64,000 nucleotides of DNA from Rothia mucilaginosa (GTDB lineage Bacteria; Actinomycetota; Actinomycetes; Actinomycetales; Micrococcaceae), in the NCBI RefSeq assembly GCF_001061665.1, contig NZ_JVSP01000013.1, positions 38,021 to 102,020 on the forward strand, written 5' to 3'. Each line of letters starts with the position of its first letter. Positions within the stretch are counted from its first letter, which is position 1. The translations under genes and the position numbers were made by a program. The notes under the pieces were generated by a model. The model was not told the DNA's origin. It searched no databases and saw only the letters and a program-made list of their open reading frames with translations. This document shows, in pieces, positions 28,847-36,850 of the stretch.

Positions 28847-28958
28847 AGCAAGTCCTTTCTTGCTGCTTGTGGCTATCAAGAGCCCATGCCAGCTCTTGCG
28901 TGACTGACATGCTAACTACATGGATGAATGTGTGACCTAGCGGTCCGCGTTCAATGAC

Positions 28959-29219
28959 CTAACGGTCTTTATTCTGCCTGGTCATGTGGGTGAAGACGAG
29001 GGTTAAACCCCCGATGGCGCCGATTAAGACGCCACCCCATACCATCCAGGTGGTGGAGAAGACCAGGTCACCGAGGTAACCAATACCTCCCCACACCGCA
29101 ACGCCGATGATCAGGTAGAGAATTGACATCACGGCGCCGGAGAGACCTCCGCCGGATACCAATTCTCCGGTGGTGCGGAGCTTTCGATCTCCGTCCCACC
29201 ACTTCTTCTCCTCGGCCAA
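28959..29219 (-). CDS. AtpZ/AtpI-like small membrane protein
   Basis: An 86-aa protein with two membrane helices (GAVMSILYLIIGVAVWGGIGYLGDLVF, then WMVWGGVLIGAIGGLTLVFTHM) and a polar N-terminus. By size and place upstream of atpB it resembles the AtpZ/putative F0F1 assembly proteins. The helix pattern GIGYLGD is typical of that group. TTG 29219 with AAGGA 8 bases upstream is the likely start; an in-frame GTG at 29240 would overlap this site. A role in c-ring assembly or Mg2+ handling is family-level inference. Confidence 0.78.
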   Translation of the reverse strand: MAEEKKWWDGDRKLRTTGELVSGGGLSGAVMSILYLIIGVAVWGGIGYLGDLVFSTTWMVWGGVLIGAIGGLTLVFTHMTRQNKDR

Positions 29220-29248
29220 ACGTATATTCCTTTCAAACACCTATCGTG

Positions 29249-29821
29249 TTACCGACTATGGTCTTCCGAGTCGGTGTCGAAGTACAAAATTCTCAATCGT
29301 GCAATGCTGACTGTCTCAATAACAATCCACAGAATCACGCCGGTGCATGCGCCTGCGAGAGTCCAACCGTGCCTCAGGTTCTCTGGGAACGGAACAAACA
29401 TCAACACCAGACCGAGCAGGGCAATCTTCACAAGATAGCTCACCACCAGCGATTTGGGTACGCCCCAGTCGAAAATGGGAGCAACCAACATAACCAATAC
29501 GCCCAGAGTGAAGCATATATAGATTATCAGAAAGCCCAATGTTATTCCTAGCGCGCCCACAGGGCCCGCAAACAGGTACGCACTCATCATACCGCCCAAC
29601 CAAGCCAGTAGAGAGTAAGCCGATACCCTGTAGAATAAAAATTTCCAGGAAAGCTCTTGACTCTCGAAAGAAGAGGCCTTCAAACCTGCTTGAGCACGCT
29701 CTCGGCGGCGTTTCTGCTGCTTCTTGCGCTCCGCCGGCGGATACCACAGAACGTCCACCACGCGCCTCCAGACAGGCTCTGCTACAGCCTCCTTTTGAGG
29801 TTGTGGCGACCTAGACACCAT
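29249..29821 (-). CDS. AtpI-like membrane protein (Rv1303-type position)
   Basis: A 190-aa protein with a basic N-terminal ~60 residues (ERKKQQKRRRERAQAG) and four membrane helices (about 65-85, 87-112, 122-142 and 148-170). It sits in the place of Rv1303 (AtpI-like) between wecA and the atp genes. Sequence similarity to AtpI is weak by eye, so the label rests on topology and context. Its ATG overlaps the wecA stop as TAATG. Confidence 0.7.
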   Translation of the reverse strand: MVSRSPQPQKEAVAEPVWRRVVDVLWYPPAERKKQQKRRRERAQAGLKASSFESQELSWKFLFYRVSAYSLLAWLGGMMSAYLFAGPVGALGITLGFLIIYICFTLGVLVMLVAPIFDWGVPKSLVVSYLVKIALLGLVLMFVPFPENLRHGWTLAGACTGVILWIVIETVSIARLRILYFDTDSEDHSR

Positions 29822-31134
29822 TAGTGTTTCTCCCCACGGTTCTGTTTCGACTGAGGCGCAGAAGAGTGCTCATTAGAAGGCTGCTCCGCGCAATCTTTCA
29901 CCGAGTCCGGAATGATGGGCGCGGGATGCAGAGAGGTCGGTTCCACCCGCTCCGGGGTTGCGGGAACACCGGTCGCAGAAGAAGACGAGGTGCCCCGACC
30001 CGCCTTCTTCGGGGCTGCCGGCTGCTCCGCGGGAGAAGCCGACGAGGGGGTACCGGCCTCGGCAGAGGAGCCGCCCTTCGCCGCCTTCGTCAGGTCAATC
30101 GTTGAGCTGGGGGCTTCACCACCAAAAAGCTGCGGCATGCGCAGGTACACGGCCAGCACGGCGAGCGCCACAAGCACCACGCCGAGCGCGGCAAAACCAG
30201 CACCCGAGGTGTACAGGTCGGAGGCGAAGGCCAGCAGGACCCACACCAAAATCGTCACGCCCGTGACCACTGCGGTCGATCCCAGGTGGCTGAAGCCCAC
30301 GTCCGTCAGGCGCTGATATACGTGAGTGCGGTGCGGCTTGTACCACTGCTCCCCCGCCATGAAGCGGCGGAAGAGAGTCGAACCGGCATCGGCCAGATAG
30401 GTAACGAGAGGAGCGAAGGCCAGCAGCACCGGAACGTCAGCAAACCAGGCGCCCACCGCCAGAGTACCCAGGGCCGTACCCAGCACGTAGGAACCGGCAT
30501 CCCCCAGAAAGACGTTCTTGCCCGGGCGCACGTTCCACGGCAGAAATGCCAGGTACGCGCCGGCCACCGCCACACCCCCCATAGCCAGCCAGGGCAGGTT
30601 GACCATCCAACCGGTCAGCGCGTACGCCAAACCGGCCACCAGGCCGTGAGCACCCGAGATGCCGTTGATGCCGTCCATAAAGTTGGCCACGTTAATGTAG
30701 CCCGCGATGAACACGGCACCGACCACCACCAGCAGCGGGTTGGTACCCTGAACCGTCGCGAAACTGACGCTCACCAGCACACCGATGACCAGCTGCAGGG
30801 CAGCGCGACGAACGATACTCACGCCGCGAATATCTTCGAGCCAGCCCAGGGCCAGGGAGAAAAGCATGGCGGCGGCAATCGTGATGGCCAGCTGCAGGGA
30901 CTCGGCGGAGCGGTAGGTCCAGCCCAGCAGGGTCGCCACGAGGAAAGCCAGCAGGGTCGCCGCGGCCGTCGCCAGGCCCATGCCGCGGTAGGTCGGCGTG
31001 GTGTGCGAGGACCGTTCGTTGGGGATGTCCACCATGTTGTAGCGATGCAGAATCGGACGCACCGCAAAGGGCAGGAGGGCACCGGCAATCACCGCAAGAA
31101 CGAAAATGCTCGTTAGCTCGGGAAAGGAGGTCAT
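29821..31134 (-). CDS. wecA: WecA/MraY family UDP-sugar:polyprenyl-phosphate transferase
   Basis: It transfers a sugar-1-phosphate from UDP-sugar to undecaprenyl/decaprenyl phosphate, starting a cell-wall polymer; the M. tuberculosis counterpart is Rv1302. About eleven membrane helices are visible, with the family loops NVANFMDGINGISG (Asp-Gly pair), NVFLGDAGSYVLG and PHRTHVYQRL (His-rich loop). A ~95-residue tail after residue ~345 is rich in Ser, Ala and Pro (SSAEAGTPSSASPAEQPAAP) and probably disordered; it is absent from most relatives. Tight spacing and a TAATG overlap join it to the atp operon. Confidence 0.92.
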   Translation of the reverse strand: MTSFPELTSIFVLAVIAGALLPFAVRPILHRYNMVDIPNERSSHTTPTYRGMGLATAAATLLAFLVATLLGWTYRSAESLQLAITIAAAMLFSLALGWLEDIRGVSIVRRAALQLVIGVLVSVSFATVQGTNPLLVVVGAVFIAGYINVANFMDGINGISGAHGLVAGLAYALTGWMVNLPWLAMGGVAVAGAYLAFLPWNVRPGKNVFLGDAGSYVLGTALGTLAVGAWFADVPVLLAFAPLVTYLADAGSTLFRRFMAGEQWYKPHRTHVYQRLTDVGFSHLGSTAVVTGVTILVWVLLAFASDLYTSGAGFAALGVVLVALAVLAVYLRMPQLFGGEAPSSTIDLTKAAKGGSSAEAGTPSSASPAEQPAAPKKAGRGTSSSSATGVPATPERVEPTSLHPAPIIPDSVKDCAEQPSNEHSSAPQSKQNRGEKH

Positions 31135-31242
31135 GATGGCTCCGGGTCGTACTGTCTCGTGAATGTGTTTATCGTATGGCTCCGCCGACCCCGGGGCGCC
31201 GGGAAGACGCTCCGATAGGGGCGGCGTCGAAGAGCCGGTCGG

Positions 31243-33201
31243 TTAGAAGGTCTGCGCGTTCTCCAGGGTGCGCGGATCGGGCGCGCGCTCCAGGCCGTGG
31301 CGTTCGTAGCCGCTGTGCTCGCGGTAGTTCTGAATCCACAGCTCGTAATCCAGCTCGTCCGGGTTCAGGGCCGGCGCGCTCGAGCGTGAAATGTAGCGGT
31401 TCTCCTCGCTGGGCACGAGCTTCTCCGTATCGCCGAAGAGCGTCTCGTCTAGCTTCTCGCCCTTGCGCAGGCCAATCTCCTTGATTTCAACGTCGTAGCG
31501 TTCGTAGGCCTGGCGCATAGCCTTGGCCACGTCCAGGATCTTGACCGGCTGGCCCATGTCCAGCACCATGACCTCGCCCGGACGGCCAATCGCACCGGCC
31601 AGCATCACGAGCAGGCAGGCATCCGCGATGAGCATGAAGTAGCGGGTCGCGCGCTTATCGGTCAGGGTAATCGGGCCGCCAGAGAGAATCTGCTTGGTGA
31701 AGAGCGGCTTAATCGAGCCGCGCGAACCAAACACGTTGCCGAATCGCACCGAAACGTAGGTGTTGTCGGTCTTCTCGCCAAAGTACGCGGTCAGGCGCTC
31801 CGCCACGCGCTTGGACTGGCCCAGGGCCGTCTTCGGGTCCGCCGCCTTATCGGTCGAAACGTTCACGAAGGTCTTCACGCCCACGGCCTCGGCGGCACGC
31901 AAGACGTTCAGGGTGCCCAGGGAGTTCGTCTTCCAGGCCTCCTGCGGGTAGGCCTCCAGCGCCGACACGTGCTTCAGCGCGGCGGCATGGAACACCACCT
32001 CGGGGCGGCGCTCCCGGAAAATCTCCAGCAGGGTATCGCCCTCGCGAATATCCGCGAGGATAATGCGGTCGTCGTCCAGGCTTGACTCGTGCGTAATCGA
32101 CACCTTGGTGTCCATCAACAGGGTCTCGTCGTGGTCAAGCATCATCAGGGTCTCAGGCTCAAATTCGCTAATCTGGCGGCAGAGCTCAGAACCAATCGAA
32201 CCGCCAGCACCCGTCACCAGAACGCGCTTGCCGTGCAGGTACGAACGGAGGATATCGCGATCGATATCGTAGTTAATCTCGCCGCGGATTACGCGCATCA
32301 GGTCGTTATCGCTCGCGTTCACCAGGCGCTCACCCATCAGGCGGGCGTTCGCGCTGCTGATGCGCTGCACCTCAACCTTCAGGCGACGCATGCGCTCGCA
32401 GAAGGCCTCAAAATAGTCCTCCGGCATATCGGAAATCGTGACGATCACCTTGTGAGTGCCCGATTCGCGAATCGCGCGCTCAAGCTCGCGGTAGGTCGTA
32501 ATCACCTGGATACCGTGGAACTTAGTGCCGGCCTTCAGCGGGTCATCGTCGAAGACCGCCACGGGGCGCAGCTTCGCCTCCTCATCGTGCAGCATAGAAT
32601 CCATCACCATGCCGCCGATGAAACCGGCGCCGTACACGATCACCGGTTCGCCCGTCAGTTCACGCACCGCGCCGCGCTCGGTGTAGACGCGCTTGGCCAT
32701 GCGGGCACCTGCCATCATAATCAGGCTGAACGCCGCGGCAATCGCGGGCACACTGTGTGGAATGTGCGGCAGGCCAACAAGCTCATCCACAAAGGAGAAA
32801 CCGGTCAGCACCACGCCCGTGCTCAGCGCCGCCGCCGCGGCGCGCCACGACTCGTCAAAGGATCCGTAGGAGTACACGCCGTTATAAATCTTGGCTGCCG
32901 CCAAACCGAAAATCAGCTGCAGCAGCACCGCCCCGGCGGCCGTAATCGTCAGCGAAATGGGGTGGATGATGTCAAACACCGAGCCATTGCTAAGTAGCAC
33001 GCTATAGCGCAGCATGTACGCGAACAGCACCGCAAGAACCCAGGCACTCGAGTCAATCAGCGCCTGCGCAATCAGCCACCACGGCTTGCGCTCGTACAGA
33101 CGATTCACCAGAACGGCTCCGGAATCGCCCTCCGTCATCAGCGTGCCGCGCTGAGCAGCACGTCGTACCGCCTCGTGGGCGTCAGATTTCAGCTGGGCCA
33201 T
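31243..33201 (-). CDS. Membrane-anchored NDP-sugar 4,6-dehydratase (CapD/WbpM-like)
   Basis: A 652-aa polysaccharide biosynthesis protein. The N-terminal ~160 residues have four membrane helices; next is a CoA-binding-like Rossmann domain (VIVYGAGFIGGMVM), then a second Rossmann fold with the SDR glycine motif VLVTGAGGSIGSELCRQI and the CapD/FlaA1 signature NVSTDKAADPKTALGQSKRV (Ser/Thr-Asp-Lys). The family makes 4-keto-6-deoxy or amino sugars from UDP-GlcNAc for surface glycans. ATG 33201 has AAGGAGG at ideal distance and overlaps the stop of the upstream glycosyltransferase (TAATG). Confidence 0.9.
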   Translation of the reverse strand: MAQLKSDAHEAVRRAAQRGTLMTEGDSGAVLVNRLYERKPWWLIAQALIDSSAWVLAVLFAYMLRYSVLLSNGSVFDIIHPISLTITAAGAVLLQLIFGLAAAKIYNGVYSYGSFDESWRAAAAALSTGVVLTGFSFVDELVGLPHIPHSVPAIAAAFSLIMMAGARMAKRVYTERGAVRELTGEPVIVYGAGFIGGMVMDSMLHDEEAKLRPVAVFDDDPLKAGTKFHGIQVITTYRELERAIRESGTHKVIVTISDMPEDYFEAFCERMRRLKVEVQRISSANARLMGERLVNASDNDLMRVIRGEINYDIDRDILRSYLHGKRVLVTGAGGSIGSELCRQISEFEPETLMMLDHDETLLMDTKVSITHESSLDDDRIILADIREGDTLLEIFRERRPEVVFHAAALKHVSALEAYPQEAWKTNSLGTLNVLRAAEAVGVKTFVNVSTDKAADPKTALGQSKRVAERLTAYFGEKTDNTYVSVRFGNVFGSRGSIKPLFTKQILSGGPITLTDKRATRYFMLIADACLLVMLAGAIGRPGEVMVLDMGQPVKILDVAKAMRQAYERYDVEIKEIGLRKGEKLDETLFGDTEKLVPSEENRYISRSSAPALNPDELDYELWIQNYREHSGYERHGLERAPDPRTLENAQTF

Positions 33202-35177
33202 TAAAAGCCTCCTTCAGATGCGGCACCGGTGAAACGGTCCGAAGATGAGCGAGTAGAGGATGCGCGTGCGGCCACGGTGGACAGCGCGCGGAAAGCGTTG
33301 CGGCGCAGGGATTCGGGCACGAAGCGGTACACGCTGCGCACCGCCATGTTCTGCGCCCAGCGGGCCTTCGAAATGGCGTGGCCCGTGTACAGTCGGCGTT
33401 GAATCGCCCAGTCCTGCTTCCAGGCGTCCACTCCCCCGCGCTTCGTGTAGGCGCCGGCGCCCACGCGGTAGCGCACGAGAGGTGCGGGCAGGTTGCCCAG
33501 GCGGTAGCCGGCGTCGCGCAGGCGCATCCACAGCCACCAGTCCTCGGCACCGGGCACGTACTCGTAACCGCCGAGGGTCTGCACGGCGCTCTTACGGAAT
33601 GCCACCGAGGGGTGGTAGATCGGGTTGCGCGAATCCATGGCGCGGAGCAGTCGTTTGGGCTCGACGATGGCCTCGCGGACCGACTCAACCGCCGAGTTGT
33701 TCTCGTTGACCTCGAGCATGGCCGAGCCGAGTAGCGCGTAGCCACCCGCGGCCAGGGCCGGAATCAGCTCGGCGAAGCGGGTGGGCTCGGAAATATCGTC
33801 AGAATCGGCGCGCGCCACCAGCTCGTAGCTGCAGGCCCGCAGACCCGCGTTCAGGGCCTCGGCCAAACCCACGTTCTGCGGTAGCTCCACGAGCTGAATC
33901 GGTGGGCAATCCAGGTTTTCGGCGCGGGCACCCCAGCGGTCCACCACGGCGCGCAGCTCGGGGGTGAGCGGACCGTCCAGGACCAGCACGAGCTCGGAGG
34001 GGCGCAGGGTCTGGTTCAGCAGATTCGATTCCAGCGCCTGTTCCAGGTACGCGGGGTTCTCCTTCGCGTACACGCTCATGAGCACCGAGAAGTCGGGGGC
34101 GGAGCTCACGCATCCAGCGGCCCCGGCGTTCCCGGTCACGACCGGCTCGGGGTTCGAGGCCGGAACGCCGTAGCGCCCCGGGAAGGTCAGCGGGTAGATG
34201 CCCTCCAGCACCCGGCGGTTCGGGGTGGTCGGGCGCAGGCCGTCACGCAGACCGTTCAGGAAGTACTCCAGGTAGGTACGGCGGTCGTCGGTACGAAGCA
34301 GGGTGGAGACCCACAGGCGGGCCGAAGAACCACCGTAGAGCAGCTTTTCCAGCGGGTTCAGGGTACGCGAGCGCGTAAACACCCACAGCTTGTTGCGCAC
34401 GTCGTTATAGAAGCGCGGGCCGGGGTTGGCGTTCGTCGTGCCGAAGGTCTTGGTGTGGTGCTTCGCCACCGAGGAAGGCACCGCAATGCCGTCGCGGTGG
34501 TGAATCAGGCGGGTCGAGAATTCGAAATCGTCGTTCCAGATGAAGAATTCGGCGATGGGCAGGCCGCCGTTACGGCGGATGACCTGCGCGTCCATGAGAA
34601 TCGAGACGAAGGAGGCGCTGCGAATCGGGCGGGCCCCCACCGCGCGGGCGCGGGCGTGGCGTTGCTCCCCCGCCGCGAACATCGTGCGAGGGGTGTTCAT
34701 GGGGTGGTCCTCACCGTTCGTCCACACCACGCGAGAGGCCACCACCGCGGGGCGTTCGGCGGGGACCTCGGAGTAGCCGAGCCACGCCTCAACGGCTTCG
34801 GCCAGGGTGTTCTCGGTCGGCTCGGTGTCATCATCCATGACCCACACGAGGTCGGGGTTGTGGCGTTCCAGGGCGCGGTCGATGCCCACCGCGAAACCGC
34901 CGGCGCCGCCCATGTTCTGCCGCAGGGTAATGCGGTCCACCGGCAGGTCGTACTCCAGGGAGTCCAGGTATGCGGCGGTGTCATCGGTGGAAGCGTTATC
35001 GACGATGACCACGGCGACCGGGCGCATCCGGCCCGAGGCGATGCCTGCCAGGGTCTTGGGAAGCAAATCGCGGCGGTTGTAGGTTACGACCACCGCGACG
35101 GTGCGGGGTTCGTGCTGACCGTCATGTTCGGCGGGGTGCTGGGTAGGCGCGGGTCGGTTGCTGTGCTGTTCTGCCAT
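33201..35177 (-). CDS. Two-domain glycosyltransferase (tandem GT2)
   Basis: A 658-aa protein with two GT-A glycosyltransferase domains in one chain. Domain 1 (about 25-345) resembles GlfT-type galactofuranosyl or rhamnosyl transferases: VVVTYNRRDLLPKTLAGI, VIVDNASTDDTAAYL, NMGGAGGF and the metal motif VWVMDDDTEP. Domain 2 (about 365-615) begins FSVLMSVYAKENPAYLEQAL, has VLVLDGPL, NVGLAEALNAGL, ARADSDDIS (metal-binding) and GAEDWWLWMRL. The arrangement suggests one protein adding two sugars in sequence. Acceptor and donors are unknown. It heads the minus-strand unit running into wecA and atp. ATG 35177 has GGAGGGAG upstream. Confidence 0.9.
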   Translation of the reverse strand: MAEQHSNRPAPTQHPAEHDGQHEPRTVAVVVTYNRRDLLPKTLAGIASGRMRPVAVVIVDNASTDDTAAYLDSLEYDLPVDRITLRQNMGGAGGFAVGIDRALERHNPDLVWVMDDDTEPTENTLAEAVEAWLGYSEVPAERPAVVASRVVWTNGEDHPMNTPRTMFAAGEQRHARARAVGARPIRSASFVSILMDAQVIRRNGGLPIAEFFIWNDDFEFSTRLIHHRDGIAVPSSVAKHHTKTFGTTNANPGPRFYNDVRNKLWVFTRSRTLNPLEKLLYGGSSARLWVSTLLRTDDRRTYLEYFLNGLRDGLRPTTPNRRVLEGIYPLTFPGRYGVPASNPEPVVTGNAGAAGCVSSAPDFSVLMSVYAKENPAYLEQALESNLLNQTLRPSELVLVLDGPLTPELRAVVDRWGARAENLDCPPIQLVELPQNVGLAEALNAGLRACSYELVARADSDDISEPTRFAELIPALAAGGYALLGSAMLEVNENNSAVESVREAIVEPKRLLRAMDSRNPIYHPSVAFRKSAVQTLGGYEYVPGAEDWWLWMRLRDAGYRLGNLPAPLVRYRVGAGAYTKRGGVDAWKQDWAIQRRLYTGHAISKARWAQNMAVRSVYRFVPESLRRNAFRALSTVAARASSTRSSSDRFTGAASEGGF

Positions 35178-35324
35178 AGTGTTCTCCCTCCGCGGCGCCG
35201 AGGCACCTTATCCGTTCAACGTTGAGGCATATCCTTCTCCGTGCGGGGACCGGGTGTTTCGGCGGTGTCCGCGACGCTACTGGATGAGGATATAACTCTC
35301 CAAAGTGACCATTTTACCGGGGTC

Positions 35325-35340
35325 TTCACCTCGAGGTGAA
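35325..35340. promoter_or_regulatory. Perfect 16-bp palindrome, candidate operator
   Basis: TTCACCTCGAGGTGAA reads the same on both strands. It shares its arms with the inverted repeat at 35429-35451; the two centres are about 107 bases apart, close to ten DNA turns. The binding protein is unknown. Confidence 0.5.
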
Positions 35341-35428
35341 TCTTCCCCACTAACGCACCCATTATGACGCATATTCAACCTCAATCGGTTGTTTTTCCGT
35401 ATGTCGGATTGCGCCGGCCCCGCGGCAG

Positions 35429-35451
35429 TTCACCCTTCGCCAGAGGGTGAA
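35429..35451. promoter_or_regulatory. Inverted repeat sharing arms with the 35325 palindrome
   Basis: TTCACCCT, a 7-base spacer, then AGGGTGAA. Same TTCACC/GGTGAA arms as 35325-35340 with a wider spacing. It could also form a weak RNA hairpin in the leader of the epimerase message. Confidence 0.4.
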
Positions 35452-35707
35452 TAACCTCTAAGGATTAGGTGGAGGCGCAGGTTACGAGCTGGTATTACGG
35501 CCCGCGGCGAAGCAAGGTGCCGTTCAGCCAATGTTTTCAAGGCTGTTTTCGATGGCTCCCCTGTGCCCGAGCTGTGCCCGTCGTGCGAAAAAGCGACCAA
35601 AAACCGGTCACCGCCCCAACAATTCACCATAACCGGTGCAAATATGCGAAAGTTGAAATGACCCTGTTTTTCCCCGCACCGACCGCGGGCTTTTGAGAGG
35701 TAAAGAC

Positions 35708-36709
35708 ATGTCCGAATCCAGGTGGAAAGTCATTGGCGCCAGCGGCTTTGTTGGCTCCGCCATCGTTGCGCGTCTGAACGCAGAGGGGATCAGCGTCGAT
35801 CCCATTGAAGCGCCCCGCCTCGCCACCCGCTCCCTTGACGTAGACAGCATTATCGACGAGGCAGAACAGCTGGAGGGCATCATCGATTCCCTCGCAGAAG
35901 CCTTCGCCAGCGCGCAGGTCGTGGTGAACGCCGCCGGCCTCGCCGCCCCGAACATGCAGGACCTGCCCCCGCTCATGGGCGCGAACGCCCTGCTGCCGGC
36001 TGTCATCGCGATTGCCGCCCAGCGCACCGGCGTGCGCCGCGTCATTCATCTCTCCTCTGCCGCGGTGCAGGGCCCCCGCCCCGTACTCGACGCATCCGAG
36101 GAGACCGCGCCCTTCAGCGCCTACTCGTTCTCCAAGACCCTTGGCGAGGAAGCGCTGCTCGACCTGCAGGATTACTTCCTGGAGGAGCATCCCGAGAGCG
36201 CACCGGAGCTGTGCATCCTGCGCGCAACCAGTGTTCAGGGTCGCGGCCGCCGCACGACCGAGCTCTTTGCCAAGATGGCTTCCTCCCCCTTCGCATCGGT
36301 GGCCGGTGCGGGCCAGGGTAAGTCCCCCGTCTCCAGCGTGTACGCGCTGGCCGAGTTCGTGGTGATGCTCGGAACCTTCCCCGGCGAGCTGCCCACCATC
36401 GTGCTGCAGCCCTGGGAAGGCGCAACCGTCGCCTCCGCTTCGCTGGATGCGGGCCGCCGCAAGCCCCATCACCTGCCCGAGTGGCTCTGCCGCGCGGCCA
36501 TCAAGGCCGGCTACAAGGTATCGGAGCTCATGAACGATAGGTTCTCCGGTTCCGTGCGTAAGGTCGAGGTCATGTGGTTCGGTCAGGGTATTGACGATTC
36601 CTGGGCCCGCAAGAACAACCTGCTACCCACCCCGCGCGTGCGCGAGGTGTTGCGCACCGCCCACACGGCACTGGGTAAGAAGAAGGACCGCCGCTTCGCC
36701 AATAGCTAG
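35708..36709 (+). CDS. NAD-dependent epimerase/dehydratase (extended SDR)
   Basis: A 333-aa extended short-chain dehydrogenase/reductase. It has the NAD(P)-binding motif VIGASGFVGSAIVARL at the N-terminus, VVVNAAGLAAPNM, the catalytic Ser region IHLSSAAVQG and the YxxxK motif in AYSFSKTLGEEAL. These are features of nucleotide-sugar epimerases, and its neighbours (tandem glycosyltransferase, CapD-like dehydratase) suggest surface-glycan sugar metabolism, but the substrate is not known. ATG 35708 follows GAGAGG; an in-frame TTG five codons earlier overlaps this site. It has its own terminator at 36758-36803. Confidence 0.85.
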   Translation: MSESRWKVIGASGFVGSAIVARLNAEGISVDPIEAPRLATRSLDVDSIIDEAEQLEGIIDSLAEAFASAQVVVNAAGLAAPNMQDLPPLMGANALLPAVIAIAAQRTGVRRVIHLSSAAVQGPRPVLDASEETAPFSAYSFSKTLGEEALLDLQDYFLEEHPESAPELCILRATSVQGRGRRTTELFAKMASSPFASVAGAGQGKSPVSSVYALAEFVVMLGTFPGELPTIVLQPWEGATVASASLDAGRRKPHHLPEWLCRAAIKAGYKVSELMNDRFSGSVRKVEVMWFGQGIDDSWARKNNLLPTPRVREVLRTAHTALGKKKDRRFANS

Positions 36710-36757
36710 GTGGCGCCGCCTCCGGCGAGAAAGCAGCCTAACGCGCGCGAGATAGCA

Positions 36758-36803
36758 TAAGGGAACGCCCGATATATCTGTTGATATATCGGGCGTTCCC
36801 TTA
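36758..36803. terminator. Strong bidirectional terminator after the SDR gene
   Basis: A ~21-bp stem (TAAGGGAACGCCCGATATAT and its complement) with loop TGTT, followed on the plus strand by AGTTTTA. It separates convergent SDR and sua5 genes. Confidence 0.88.
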
Positions 36804-36850
36804 AGTTTTACTCCTGAGTTCTACTCACGGAGTTTTAACCGTGGCCGGGC

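Larger units (their letters stand above)
35178..35707. promoter_or_regulatory. Divergent control region between the tandem glycosyltransferase and SDR genes
   Basis: A 530-base gap with no gene I can support. It is unusually rich in palindromes: TTCACCTCGAGGTGAA at 35325-35340 (perfect), TTCACCCT/AGGGTGAA at 35429-35451, a partial TTCACC/GGTG at 35623-35638, and TCAACGTTGA around 35217-35226. It must hold promoters for both directions; individual -10/-35 elements are not clear. Confidence 0.55.
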
